A stretch of DNA of 64,000 nt, taken from positions 248,001-312,000 of the forward strand of contig NZ_CAXUQH020000001.1 of assembly GCF_964253085.1 (NCBI RefSeq). Reading direction: 5' to 3'. The position numbers and the translations under genes are program-made. This document shows, one piece after another, positions 41,166 to 49,884 of this stretch (positions are counted from its first letter, which is position 1; every line of letters starts with the position of its first letter). Below the pieces are notes generated by a model. The model had not been told where the DNA came from, searched no databases, and saw only the letters and a program-made list of their open reading frames with translations. This DNA comes from Paenibacillus_E sp964253085. GTDB taxonomy: Bacteria; Bacillota; Bacilli; Paenibacillales; NBRC-103111.

Positions 41166-42140
41166 ATGTTAGAAAGTATTGCGTTCTCCTTAGGGCCGAT
41201 TCATGTAAGGTGGTATGGCATTATTTTAGGAACAGCCGCATTGATCGGTTTAATGTTGGCAATCAGGGAAGGGAAACGATTCAAAATCGTACCTGACTTC
41301 TTCATGGATTTATTGTTAATTGGGGTTCCTTCTGCCATTATTGGGGCTAGAATTTATTATGTAGCTTTCCAATGGGCAGATTATAAGGATAATTTATGGG
41401 AAGTATTTATGATATGGCACGGTGGGATTGCAATTTATGGCGCTCTAATCGGGGCTATTATCGGTACTTCATTCTATATTCGTGCCAAAGGATACAACTT
41501 TTTTCGAATTGCTGATATTCTTGCGCCAGGTTTAATTGTTGGACAAGCGATTGGTCGTTGGGGCAATTTCATGAATCAGGAAGCTCACGGTGGTCCGGTA
41601 GAAGAGTCGTTTTTGAGAGATAGCTTGCATTTACCAAATTTTATTGTGAATCAAATGAATATTGAGGGGACATTCTACCACCCTGCGTTTCTCTATGAAT
41701 CGATATGGAGTTTTGTAGGACTGCTGGTGTTGTTCTGGCTTCGTCGTAGGCCGTTTTTACGGGCAGGAGAGCTATTTCTAAGTTATTTCATCTGGTATTC
41801 GATCGGTCGTTTCTTCATTGAAGGGATCCGTACGGATAGCTTGGACATCACGGGGCCAGGTTGGTTAGCTTCATTGATGAATGCGTTATGGTCACCTATG
41901 AAAGTCGTGTTTGAACCAGGCGTATTGACGTATGGAGGGAATATTCGATTCTCCCAACTGCTTGCACTGCTGATTGTCATTGCGGCTGTGATCATGATTA
42001 TCATTAGAAGGAAAAAAGGCTTTGCCAATGAACGTTACTCGGATCCGATTGTATCTACGCTGGCGCTTGATAAGAACAAAGTAGTCAAAGAAGAAGAGAC
42101 AGATAAAGGAGTCAACTATGATTCAAACCGTACTATTTGA
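41166..42140 (+). CDS. lgt: Prolipoprotein diacylglyceryl transferase
   Basis: A 324-residue polytopic membrane enzyme that attaches diacylglycerol to the lipobox Cys of prelipoproteins. About seven hydrophobic segments are visible. The signature is GRWGNFMNQEAHGG (the Lgt signature Gly-Arg-x-Gly-Asn-Phe) and the HGG loop is WHGGIAIYG. The C-terminal tail is longer and more charged than usual. ppaX starts inside its 3' end (23-nt overlap). Confidence 0.95.
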   Translation: MLESIAFSLGPIHVRWYGIILGTAALIGLMLAIREGKRFKIVPDFFMDLLLIGVPSAIIGARIYYVAFQWADYKDNLWEVFMIWHGGIAIYGALIGAIIGTSFYIRAKGYNFFRIADILAPGLIVGQAIGRWGNFMNQEAHGGPVEESFLRDSLHLPNFIVNQMNIEGTFYHPAFLYESIWSFVGLLVLFWLRRRPFLRAGELFLSYFIWYSIGRFFIEGIRTDSLDITGPGWLASLMNALWSPMKVVFEPGVLTYGGNIRFSQLLALLIVIAAVIMIIIRRKKGFANERYSDPIVSTLALDKNKVVKEEETDKGVNYDSNRTI

Positions 42141-42777
42141 TTTGGATGGCACGATTGTAGACACGAATGAGTTGATTGTGCAATCGTTCTTGCATAGCTT
42201 GGAAGGCGAAACACCGGAACCTATTAGTCGGGAGCTTATTATTCCTAATATGGGGCGGCCGTTAGTAGAGCAAATGGAGTTTTTTACAGGCAAGAAAGAA
42301 GTTGAAGCGCTCATTAGTAAGTATCGTACGTTCAACCTTGCTAAACATGATGAGCTTGTGCAGGAATTTCCGAACGTACGTACGGTGATGGCGAAGCTTC
42401 ACGAAAAAGGTATCAAAATCGGTATCGTAACAAGTAAAATCAGAATTACCACATTGATGGGACTTAAACTTTGCGGGTTAGATGATTACGTCAGCGTTAT
42501 TGTAACAGTGGATGATGTAAAAGAGCCAAAGCCGAGTCCTGAGGGTATCTTTGCAGCGCTTAAAGAGCTAGGCAGCTCAGCTGAAGAAGCAATGATGGTA
42601 GGCGATAGTCATTATGATATTGAGGCTGCTCAAAATGCAGGAGTTACTTCTGTCGGTGTATCCTGGTCCTGGAAGGGGCGCTCATATTTAGAGCAGTACA
42701 ACCCGGACCATATTGTCGATGATATGTTTGACCTGTTGCCGTTAGTGGGGATATCGTCGGATGTGAAGGCAGATTGA
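42118..42777 (+). CDS. ppaX: Pyrophosphatase PpaX, HAD superfamily
   Basis: A 219-residue HAD hydrolase that removes the pyrophosphate made by HprK phosphorylase activity. HAD motif I is FDLDGTIVD (7-15), motif II IVTSKIR, motif III KPKPSPEG and motif IV MVGDSHYDIEAA. Its position after hprK-lgt supports the PpaX assignment over other phosphatases. Confidence 0.93.
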   Translation: MIQTVLFDLDGTIVDTNELIVQSFLHSLEGETPEPISRELIIPNMGRPLVEQMEFFTGKKEVEALISKYRTFNLAKHDELVQEFPNVRTVMAKLHEKGIKIGIVTSKIRITTLMGLKLCGLDDYVSVIVTVDDVKEPKPSPEGIFAALKELGSSAEEAMMVGDSHYDIEAAQNAGVTSVGVSWSWKGRSYLEQYNPDHIVDDMFDLLPLVGISSDVKAD

Positions 42778-43262
42778 GGCAAACAGAGAAGTATCCAGTA
42801 GACGGCCCGAATGCGCTATGGCAAATTTACCAAACGGTGAGTAAGTGGAAGGCCATGCGAAATTTCGTTTTTATTCAAATTACCCGTTATTCGCCATCGT
42901 TGCGGTTGAAAAACTGGATATATCGTCGTGTTCTGGGAATGACGGTTGGTGAGCACTCGGCATTTGCCTTGATGGTGATGGTTGATGTGTTTTTCCCAGA
43001 GCGGATCTACATTGGGAGCAATACAATAATTGGCTATAACACGACGATCCTGGCGCATGAGTATTTAACGAAGGAATATCGATTAGGTGATGTACGTATT
43101 GGATCTCATGTGATGGTTGGAGCTAATACGACAATCTTGCCAGGAGTGACGATTGGCGATTATGCGATTATTGGCGCGGGCACTGTCGTTCATAAAGATG
43201 TAGCACCGAATAGCTTCGTGGCAGGTAACCCGATGCAGGTTATTCGATCGGGCACAGCCTAG
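42774..43262 (+). CDS. yvoF: Hexapeptide-repeat acetyltransferase, YvoF-like
   Basis: A 162-residue left-handed beta-helix acyltransferase. Hexapeptide repeats run from about 80 to 150 (IYIGSNTIIGYNTTIL, VRIGSHVMVGANTTIL, VTIGDYAIIGAGTVV). The start is TTG 42774, overlapping the ppaX stop by 4 nt, with AAGG just upstream; the N-terminus (QTEKYPVDGPNALWQIYQTV) matches YvoF, which supports it. The acceptor substrate is unknown. Confidence 0.85.
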   Translation: MRQTEKYPVDGPNALWQIYQTVSKWKAMRNFVFIQITRYSPSLRLKNWIYRRVLGMTVGEHSAFALMVMVDVFFPERIYIGSNTIIGYNTTILAHEYLTKEYRLGDVRIGSHVMVGANTTILPGVTIGDYAIIGAGTVVHKDVAPNSFVAGNPMQVIRSGTA

Positions 43263-43282
43263 TATAAGAAATATAAATGTAG

Positions 43283-43319
43283 TGGACTTAACATCGTTGT
43301 GATGTTGGGTCCATTTTTT
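43283..43319 (+). terminator. Terminator after yvoF
   Basis: TGGAC..AACATC-GTTGT-GATGTT..GTCCA stem followed by T6. Confidence 0.88.
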
Positions 43320-43448
43320 GGTTGTGATGAGGAAAGCCATGCATGCAATTTGCCCTCATAGAATCTCGAGAAAACGACTAATTAAAATAACTTATTGGGA
43401 ATAGTAAAGACGCAGTAAAATTATAGGTTAAGGGAAGGTGTCGATGAA

Positions 43449-44405
43449 GTGCAGCATTGGAATCGTAGTAAAAACACAAAAGTGAAAAAAGGTAACTTTG
43501 GATGGTCTATAGGGAAGCATGTGGGTGTAGTGATTCTAGCCTTTATGCTGATGTTATCCTTGCCAACTACGAGCTTGGCTGTAGGCAAGCCTGCGAACGG
43601 ACCAGATGTGTTCGTTATCCAAGGGATGCTGAAATCACTAGGTAGCTATTCTGGTGATATTAACGGTTACTACGATAATGCAACTGTACAAGGAGTAAAG
43701 TATTTTCAGAAAAAACACGGGCTGCCGGTAACCGGCGCTGTTGATAGCCGCACGCTCGAATCAATTACCTATAGCTATATGAGGCTTAAGGGTGTTGGAC
43801 AGGGCCAAGGCGGCGGTAAAGGCGGAGGCAAGGGCCAAAGCGGTAGTGGAGGCACTGGCGGAGGCGGAGGCCAAGGCGGCGGTGGAGGCACTGGCGGAGG
43901 CAAAGGCCAAGGCGGCGGTGGAGGCACTGGCGGGGGCAAGGGCCAAGGTGGCGGTGGAGGTACTGGCGGAGGCGAAGGCCAAGGCGGCGGTGGAGGTATT
44001 GACGGGGGCAAAGGTCAAGGCGGCGGTGGAGGCACTGGCGGGGGCAAGGGCCAAGGTGGCGGTAACGGAACTGGCAGCGGCAAGTTCGAAGGTGGCGGTA
44101 ACGGAGGAGGCCAAGGTCAAGGACCGAGTGCAACTCAAACACCGGGACCTAATGGTGGACCGAAGCCCGTACCATACGGCGGTCAATCGCCAGCACCGAA
44201 AGGTGGAGCAACACCTGCTCCATATGGTAACGGTAACAGTAACGGGCAAAATGGACAGGCGCCAAATGGTAACGGCAATGATCAATTTCAGTCCCCAAAT
44301 GGCAATGGTAATGGCCTAAATGAAAATAAAGCTCCAAATGGTGGTCAACTACAGGCACCTAATGGTGGCGGTAAAACACCGAATGGAGCAGTGGAGGAAG
44401 ACTAG
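43449..44405 (+). CDS. Secreted peptidoglycan-binding protein with Gly-rich and Asn-rich repeats
   Basis: A 318-residue secreted protein. GTG 43449 follows a GGGAAGGTG RBS. The membrane/signal segment is about 28-46 (VVILAFMLMLSLPTTSLA). A peptidoglycan-binding type 1 domain follows (VFVIQGMLKSLG...YFQKKHGLPVTGAVDSRTL, about 55-105). Then a low-complexity region begins: 12-residue repeats of the form TGGGKGQGGGGG (36-bp DNA repeats, 43850-44060), then a tail with PNGxGN and PxPYGG repeats. No enzyme domain is present. It may be a wall or spore-surface matrix protein; this is inference. Confidence 0.82.
   Translation: MQHWNRSKNTKVKKGNFGWSIGKHVGVVILAFMLMLSLPTTSLAVGKPANGPDVFVIQGMLKSLGSYSGDINGYYDNATVQGVKYFQKKHGLPVTGAVDSRTLESITYSYMRLKGVGQGQGGGKGGGKGQSGSGGTGGGGGQGGGGGTGGGKGQGGGGGTGGGKGQGGGGGTGGGEGQGGGGGIDGGKGQGGGGGTGGGKGQGGGNGTGSGKFEGGGNGGGQGQGPSATQTPGPNGGPKPVPYGGQSPAPKGGATPAPYGNGNSNGQNGQAPNGNGNDQFQSPNGNGNGLNENKAPNGGQLQAPNGGGKTPNGAVEED
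43840..44100 (+). repeat. 36-bp tandem minisatellite inside the Gly-rich gene
   Basis: About five to six near-identical 36-bp units (ACT GGC GGA GGC AAA GGC CAA GGC ... per unit), with unit starts at 43890, 43926 and 43962. The last copies are degenerate. The unit length keeps the frame, so copy number can change without breaking the protein. Confidence 0.85.
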
Positions 44406-44427
44406 TTCTAGATATTCATCTTGAAGA

Positions 44428-44458
44428 GGGCATGCTGCCGCGACAGCATGCCTTTTCT
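44428..44458 (+). terminator. Terminator after the Gly-rich gene
   Basis: GGCATGCTG-CCGCGA-CAGCATGCC followed by TTTTCTT. Confidence 0.88.
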
Positions 44459-44548
44459 TATTGGGGTCATCGCAGAGATAGACCAGATACTGTTGACGAC
44501 GTATGGGTTTATATGCCATTCTTAAAGCGCTGAACAAGGTGTAGACGA

Positions 44549-44577
44549 TTGACGGTCCTAAAAATACGTGTTAAAAT
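44549..44577 (+). promoter_or_regulatory. Promoter of the his operon
   Basis: TTGACG (44549-44554), a 17-bp spacer and TAAAAT (44572-44577). The leader up to hisZ is about 105 nt and shows no His-rich leader peptide or T-box core. Confidence 0.75.
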
Positions 44578-44688
44578 AGCCGTACATTCTTTATTTTGGT
44601 AGTATGGTAGAACGTTAACGCACTAAAGTATTTGAAAAACAATAAATTGAGAATAACTGATTATACTCCTACTTATAGAGGTGAGACG

Positions 44689-45873
44689 GTGTCGAAGCCA
44701 AAAGTATTTGAAAAACCGTTAGGCGCGAAAGATTATTTACCTGATGCGGTTACGAAACTCAGAAATATAGAATTCCGTGTATTGGCCTGTATGGAACGCT
44801 GGGGTTACAACCAGATTATTACACCTACACTTGAATATTACGATACAGTTGGCGTTGCAAGCTCGACAGAGGATAAGAAACTGTTTAAGCTACTAGATCG
44901 CAAGGGGAAAACACTCGTCCTGCGCTCGGAATTAACGGCGCCTATCGCGCGAGTAGCCTCTTCACTTTTAAAAGAACAAGAGTTTCCACTACGTCTTTCT
45001 TATCATTCGAATGTTTTCCGTTCGATTGAAGAAGAAGCGGGTAGAGATTCAGAGTTCTATCAAACTGGTGTTGAGTTGATTGGTGATGCTACATCTGAAG
45101 CGGATGCTGAAGTTGTGGCGCTAGCGATAGCTTCTTTACAAGCAGCTGGTGTCGAGAAATTTAAGATTGCGCTTGGTCATGTTGGTTTTCTGAACGGATT
45201 ATTCCAAGAAACATTGGACGGGCGCACCGATGCGCAGCTTTCTCTGAAAGAGCATTTACTCGGCCGAGATTACGTAGGATACCGGGAAGCGATTAAGACA
45301 CTTTCCCTAGCGCCTGACGTTGAGCGTGAGCTGAACGGAGTGCTAAGGCTTCGTGGCGGTGACGAAATCTGCGAGCAAGCTCGTATGGTTTCGCAGCATC
45401 CAATCGCACAGGACGCGATCCGACATCTATGTGAAGTGTGGGATGTGCTGAAAGCTTATGGTGTTAGTGAGCACGTGGTGATTGATTTAACGATGATTGG
45501 GGATTTCTCCTACTATACAGGTATGACGTTTGAAGGTTACGCCGCTGAGTTGGGCTTCCCGGTTTGCAGCGGGGGTCGGTACGATAATTTATTGAGTCAG
45601 TTTGGGCGTCCTGCTCCAGCAACAGGGTTTGCGTTGAAAACTAATCGAATCCTTGAAGTAACAGGCAAGGAGCAGGTGAACCAACCGAATCGTGTGCTTA
45701 TTGCCTACGATGCGGAGCATCGCGAGGAAGCGTTGCAGCTGGCGAAGAATATGCGAAGCGATGACGAGATTAATCAGGCTCGTGTGGTTATCACGCAGCT
45801 TATAACGAACGGTCAGATCACTGGTCAATCTACAGCGGGATATGACCATGTAATTAAATTGATTACGGAATAA
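44689..45873 (+). CDS. hisZ: ATP phosphoribosyltransferase regulatory subunit
   Basis: A 394-residue catalytically dead relative of histidyl-tRNA synthetase, needed by the short-form HisG. GTG 44689 (MSKPKVFEKPLGAKDYLP) is preferred over the TTG at 44632 because AGAGGTGA lies just before it and the family length then fits. The class II core is visible (LRSELTAPIARVASS, YHSNVFRSIEEEAGRDSEFYQTGVELIG), as is GGRYDNL. Confidence 0.93.
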   Translation: MSKPKVFEKPLGAKDYLPDAVTKLRNIEFRVLACMERWGYNQIITPTLEYYDTVGVASSTEDKKLFKLLDRKGKTLVLRSELTAPIARVASSLLKEQEFPLRLSYHSNVFRSIEEEAGRDSEFYQTGVELIGDATSEADAEVVALAIASLQAAGVEKFKIALGHVGFLNGLFQETLDGRTDAQLSLKEHLLGRDYVGYREAIKTLSLAPDVERELNGVLRLRGGDEICEQARMVSQHPIAQDAIRHLCEVWDVLKAYGVSEHVVIDLTMIGDFSYYTGMTFEGYAAELGFPVCSGGRYDNLLSQFGRPAPATGFALKTNRILEVTGKEQVNQPNRVLIAYDAEHREEALQLAKNMRSDDEINQARVVITQLITNGQITGQSTAGYDHVIKLITE

Positions 45874-45917
45874 CCTCTCAGCGAGAAGATGAGGGAAGTT
45901 TGGAGGAGGTTGGAACG

Positions 45918-46553
45918 GTGGATGACATTCTTAAAGTAGCGATGCCGAAAGGCCGTATTTATAAACAAGCAGCGAAGCTGTTTACGAAAGCGGGATTGCC
46001 CATTCCAGAGGATCTAGAAGAAGGGCGCCGTTTGATCATCCCTGTGCCAGGGGCGAAGATGGAATTTATTTTAGCCAAACCAGTCGACGTTCCTACTTAT
46101 GTGGAGTATGGCGTTGCCGATATCGGGGTTGTGGGCAAGGATGTTCTGATGGAAGAAAATCGGAATGTTTACGAATTGCTGGATCTAGGGATCGCTCGGT
46201 GCCGCATGTCGGTGATTGGGCTGCCGGATTGGAAACAGGTGATCAACCCACGCGTTGCGACTAAGTATCCGAATGTGGCTTCTCAATATTTCCGGGAAAA
46301 AGGACAGCAAGTAGAAGTCATTAAGTTGAATGGTTCGATCGAGCTGGCGCCCTTAATCGGATTAGCTGACCGCATCGTAGATATGGTGGAGACAGGCCAA
46401 ACTTTGAAGGAAAATGGTCTAGTGGAGCAAGAGGAAATCTTTCAAATCACGAGCCGCTTAATTGCGAATCGTGTGAGTTATCGGATGAAGAACGACTCCA
46501 TCCAACGGTTGTGTGATATGCTGCAGGACGTACTGCCAATAGTGAAGCTATAG
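45918..46553 (+). CDS. hisG: ATP phosphoribosyltransferase catalytic subunit, short form
   Basis: A 211-residue enzyme for the first step of histidine synthesis (ATP + PRPP to phosphoribosyl-ATP). It lacks the C-terminal regulatory domain, matching the presence of hisZ. GTG 45918 follows GGAGGAGGT; the TTG at 45900 overlaps that RBS. Motifs are VAMPKGRIYKQA, the GVADIGVVGKDVL region and LNGSIELAPLIGLADRIVDMVETGQTL. Confidence 0.95.
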   Translation: MDDILKVAMPKGRIYKQAAKLFTKAGLPIPEDLEEGRRLIIPVPGAKMEFILAKPVDVPTYVEYGVADIGVVGKDVLMEENRNVYELLDLGIARCRMSVIGLPDWKQVINPRVATKYPNVASQYFREKGQQVEVIKLNGSIELAPLIGLADRIVDMVETGQTLKENGLVEQEEIFQITSRLIANRVSYRMKNDSIQRLCDMLQDVLPIVKL

Positions 46554-46591
46554 AGCAAAGTAAGTAGAAGAACGATGAGAGGAAGATGAAG

Positions 46592-47878
46592 ATGCGGATT
46601 ATGCCCGCCTCCGAATTTCAATTAAACCGCGAGGTCGAATACGGCTCACCGGAGCAAAATGAGTCCGTCCGGCGCATCATCGATGAGGTGCGGAAGGACG
46701 GAGACACCGCGCTGCGCCGCCTAGCGCAGCAGTTCGACGGCGTCAACGTCGCTGAGCTTCGCGTCAGCGACGAAGAGATCCAAGCGGCGTACGCGCAGGT
46801 CGACGCCGCGTTCCTGGCGGCGCTGCGTCAAGCCGCCGCTAACATTCGTGCGTTTCATGAGAAGCAGAAACGCAATTCCTGGATGGACCTGCAGCCGGAC
46901 GGCAGTCTGCTGGGCCAAATCATCCGACCGCTGAAGCGGGTCGGATTGTATGTGCCCGGAGGGAAGGCGGCGTACCCGTCCTCCGTGCTCATGAACGCCA
47001 TCCCCGCGATCGTCGCGGGGGTGCCAGAGATCGCGATGGTGACGCCACCGTCCACCGCGGGCGAAGAAGGCATTAACCCGCATATTCTCGTGGCCGCAGC
47101 CGAAGCGGGTGTGAAAGAGATCTACCGCGTAGGCGGAGCGCAAGCGATTGCCGCGCTAGCCTACGGGACAGAATCGATCGCGCCGGTCGATAAAATCGTC
47201 GGCCCCGGCAACATCTACGTCGCGCTGGCGAAGCGCTTCGTGTTCGGCGTCGTCGATATCGACATGATCGCCGGACCAACAGACATTGTCGTGCTCGCCG
47301 ACGAGCACGCCGATCCTGAGTACGTCGCGGCCGATCTGCTGGCGCAGGCCGAGCATGATGAGATGTCACCGTCGATTCTGGTGACACCTTCCCGCGAGCT
47401 AGCCGAAGAGGTTCGGCTAGAGCTATGGCGGCAGCTGGATGTGCTGCCGAAGAAAGCAATTGCCGCCGTCTCGACAGCGACGAAAGGCGCGATCCTGCTT
47501 GTCGACTCACTCGACGAAGGTGTGGACGTGATCAATCGCTTGGCGCCGGAGCACTGTGAGCTACTGGTACAGGATCCTTTCACGTGGCTGCCGCGCATTG
47601 AAAATGCAGGTGCCATTTTCCTAGGCGCCTACAGCACGGAGCCTGTCGGCGATTATTTCGCCGGTCCGAACCATGTGCTGCCGACGAATGGCACAGCAAG
47701 GTTCTCATCGCCACTGAATGTGGACGATTTCCTCAAAAAATCAAGCGTTATTCACTATAGCAAGGAAGCCTTATTAGCGAACGGAGACATGATTATGACG
47801 CTGGCCCGGAATGAAGGGTTGGAAGGTCATGCGCGTGCCGTAGAGATCAGACTTAAAAAGGAAGGGAAGTTGACCTAG
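46592..47878 (+). CDS. hisD: Histidinol dehydrogenase
   Basis: A 428-residue zinc enzyme that oxidises histidinol to histidine in two NAD-dependent steps. Signatures are PGGKAAYPSSVLMNAIPA, GGAQAIAALAYGT, KIVGPGN, the zinc-ligand region DLLAQAEHDEMS and the C-terminal GPNHVLPTNGTARFSSPL. ATG 46592 is 8 nt from AGGA; ATG 46586 is too close. Much of the gene is markedly GC-rich with codon choice unlike its neighbours. Confidence 0.95.
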   Translation: MRIMPASEFQLNREVEYGSPEQNESVRRIIDEVRKDGDTALRRLAQQFDGVNVAELRVSDEEIQAAYAQVDAAFLAALRQAAANIRAFHEKQKRNSWMDLQPDGSLLGQIIRPLKRVGLYVPGGKAAYPSSVLMNAIPAIVAGVPEIAMVTPPSTAGEEGINPHILVAAAEAGVKEIYRVGGAQAIAALAYGTESIAPVDKIVGPGNIYVALAKRFVFGVVDIDMIAGPTDIVVLADEHADPEYVAADLLAQAEHDEMSPSILVTPSRELAEEVRLELWRQLDVLPKKAIAAVSTATKGAILLVDSLDEGVDVINRLAPEHCELLVQDPFTWLPRIENAGAIFLGAYSTEPVGDYFAGPNHVLPTNGTARFSSPLNVDDFLKKSSVIHYSKEALLANGDMIMTLARNEGLEGHARAVEIRLKKEGKLT

Positions 47879-48487
47879 ATGGCAGAACAGGATCAAGTAA
47901 GAACTCGCTCAGCGAGTGTAGCCCGTAAGACGAATGAAACGGACATCAAGCTCTCCTTTGATGTGGATGGTACAGGAGTTTCGGAGCTCCAAACGGATGT
48001 TCCCTTCCTAAACCATATGCTAGATTTATTCACCAAGCATGGTCACTTCAATTTGAAAGTGGACGCCAAAGGCGATATCGAAATCGATGATCATCACACG
48101 GTGGAAGACATCGGGATTTGTCTAGGTCAAACACTGCGTGAAGCACTCGGCGACAAAAGAGGCATCAAACGCTACGCGAGCGTATTCGTTCCGATGGACG
48201 AAGCATTGGCTCAAGTTGTGATTGATATCAGCAACCGTCCACATTTTGAATACCGTGCAGAATACCCGACAGCGAATGTTGGCAGCTTTGAAACACAGCT
48301 GGTAAAAGAGTTCCTTTGGAAATTTGCGCTAGAAGCTCGTATCACTTTGCATGTTATTGTGCATTACGGTGAAAACACGCATCACATGATCGAAGGTGTG
48401 TTTAAAGCGTTGGGACGTGCGCTGGATGAAGCAACATCGATTGATCCTCGTGTGCAGGGGGTTCCTTCGACGAAGGGAGTGCTGTAA
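47879..48487 (+). CDS. hisB: Imidazoleglycerol-phosphate dehydratase
   Basis: A 202-residue metal enzyme. It has two His-rich repeats, FLNHMLDLFTKHGHF with DDHHTVEDIGI and the C-terminal GENTHHMIEGVFKALGRAL. Its ATG directly follows the hisD stop. It is the single-function form without the phosphatase domain of enteric HisB. Confidence 0.96.
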   Translation: MAEQDQVRTRSASVARKTNETDIKLSFDVDGTGVSELQTDVPFLNHMLDLFTKHGHFNLKVDAKGDIEIDDHHTVEDIGICLGQTLREALGDKRGIKRYASVFVPMDEALAQVVIDISNRPHFEYRAEYPTANVGSFETQLVKEFLWKFALEARITLHVIVHYGENTHHMIEGVFKALGRALDEATSIDPRVQGVPSTKGVL

Positions 48488-48489
48488 GC

Positions 48490-49095
48490 ATGATCGCTAT
48501 TATTGATTATGGAATGGGTAATTTACATAGCGTAAGCAAAGCGGTTGAGCGGCTTGGCTATGAAGCGGTTGTGACGGGAGATCCGGAACAAATTCTAGCG
48601 GCAGAAGGGGCAATCCTTCCTGGTGTGGGTGCGTTCGGGGATGCGATGGAGCATCTGCGTGAAACATGTCTGGACGAGGTTGTAAAACAATATGCAGCGT
48701 CTGGCAAGCCCATGATCGGTATTTGTTTAGGGATGCAACTATTGTTCTCCAGCAGTGAAGAGCATGGACAGCATGAGGGGCTAGGGCTTCTGCCAGGTAC
48801 GGTTGTACGTTTCCGCGGAGACTACAAAGTGCCGCATATGGGCTGGAATCGTCTGAGCTACAAGCAGAGTGAGAGTCCTATTTTCAAAGGGATTGAAGAA
48901 GGGCACGTGTACTTCGTACACTCCTACCATGCAAAGCCGGAGCGGGAAGGCGATTTGTTGGCAGTAACCGACTACTATCAACCCGTAACAGCTATCGTTG
49001 GGCGTGATAATGTCTACGGCATGCAGTTCCACCCTGAGAAAAGCGGCGATATCGGTATGCAGCTGTTGGGTAATTTTTTGACCCTGTGTAAATAA
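48490..49095 (+). CDS. hisH: Imidazole glycerol phosphate synthase, glutaminase subunit
   Basis: A 201-residue class I glutaminase that feeds ammonia to HisF. Nucleophile Cys is in GICLGMQ; His and Glu in FHPEKSG; IIDYGMGNL at the start is typical. It begins 2 bp after hisB. In most Firmicutes hisA would follow; here hisF follows directly. Confidence 0.95.
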   Translation: MIAIIDYGMGNLHSVSKAVERLGYEAVVTGDPEQILAAEGAILPGVGAFGDAMEHLRETCLDEVVKQYAASGKPMIGICLGMQLLFSSSEEHGQHEGLGLLPGTVVRFRGDYKVPHMGWNRLSYKQSESPIFKGIEEGHVYFVHSYHAKPEREGDLLAVTDYYQPVTAIVGRDNVYGMQFHPEKSGDIGMQLLGNFLTLCK

Positions 49096-49125
49096 GGTGA
49101 AAATAGTCTCAAGGAGGTGCTGAGC

Positions 49126-49884
49126 ATGTTAGCCAAAAGAATTATCCCTTGCCTCGACGTCAAGGATGGCCGAGTGGTGAAAGGCGTGAATTTCGTGAAT
49201 TTACGTGATGCCGGTGATCCCGTAGAGCTTGCGGCGATTTATGATAAAGAGGGTGCGGATGAGCTTGTGTTTCTCGACATTTCCGCTTCTGTAGAAGGGC
49301 GCGCGACGATGGTCGAGGTGGTCCGTCAAACGGCTGGCGAGATCACGATTCCGTTCACGGTTGGCGGCGGGATCTCAAGTGTCGATGATATGAAACGTCT
49401 TCTTCGTGCGGGCGCGGACAAAATCGGAATCAACACGGCAGCGGTGCTTAATCCTCAGCTTGTTTCGGATGGTGCACGGAAGTTCGGTTCCCAGTGTATT
49501 GTGGTAGCCATTGACGCAAAGTTCAATCCCGAGTGGGGCGAGTGGGAAGTGTACACCCATGGTGGACGCAAACCGACGGGCATTAAGACGCTGGAGTGGG
49601 CGAAGCGCGTAGAGGAGTTAGGTGCAGGCGAAATCCTGCTGACGAGCATGGATGCGGACGGAACGAAAGACGGCTTTGATTTGAAACTGACACGTGCGGT
49701 ATCCGAGCTGCTAACGATTCCTGTGATCGCTTCTGGCGGAGCGGGAAAAGCGGAACACTTCTACGATGTATTCACCGAAGGCAAGGCTGATGCGGGGCTG
49801 GCGGCAACGATTTTTCACTATAAAGAATTAACGATAGACGGGGTCAAGGCAGACCTGAAAGGAAAAGGGGTTGAAATTCGATGA
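49126..49884 (+). CDS. hisF: Imidazole glycerol phosphate synthase, cyclase subunit
   Basis: A 252-residue TIM barrel that forms imidazole glycerol phosphate and AICAR. MLAKRIIPCLDVKDGRVVKG and the C-terminal PVIASGGAG / LAATIFHY are HisF hallmarks; catalytic Asp residues are in CLDVKDG and MDADGTKDG. ATG 49126 follows AAGGAGG. It overlaps hisI by 4 nt. It is clearly HisF, not HisA (which would start IIPAIDI). Confidence 0.95.
   Translation: MLAKRIIPCLDVKDGRVVKGVNFVNLRDAGDPVELAAIYDKEGADELVFLDISASVEGRATMVEVVRQTAGEITIPFTVGGGISSVDDMKRLLRAGADKIGINTAAVLNPQLVSDGARKFGSQCIVVAIDAKFNPEWGEWEVYTHGGRKPTGIKTLEWAKRVEELGAGEILLTSMDADGTKDGFDLKLTRAVSELLTIPVIASGGAGKAEHFYDVFTEGKADAGLAATIFHYKELTIDGVKADLKGKGVEIR

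Noticed and set aside
43761..44285. Long Pro-rich and Ala-rich frames on both strands over the Gly repeat region
   Set aside because: They are shadows of the 36-bp GC-rich repeat; the peptidoglycan-binding frame has the RBS, signal peptide and a recognisable domain.
44578..44688. T-box or His leader peptide before hisZ
   Set aside because: No T-box core sequence, no run of His codons and no terminator/antiterminator pair could be seen.
46721..47616. Antisense frames in hisD
   Set aside because: Same cause as in pabB: GC-rich codons in the real gene.
49126..49884. Could this be hisA rather than hisF?
   Set aside because: IIPCLDVKDGRVVKG and the C-terminal motifs are those of HisF; HisA starts with IIPAIDI.
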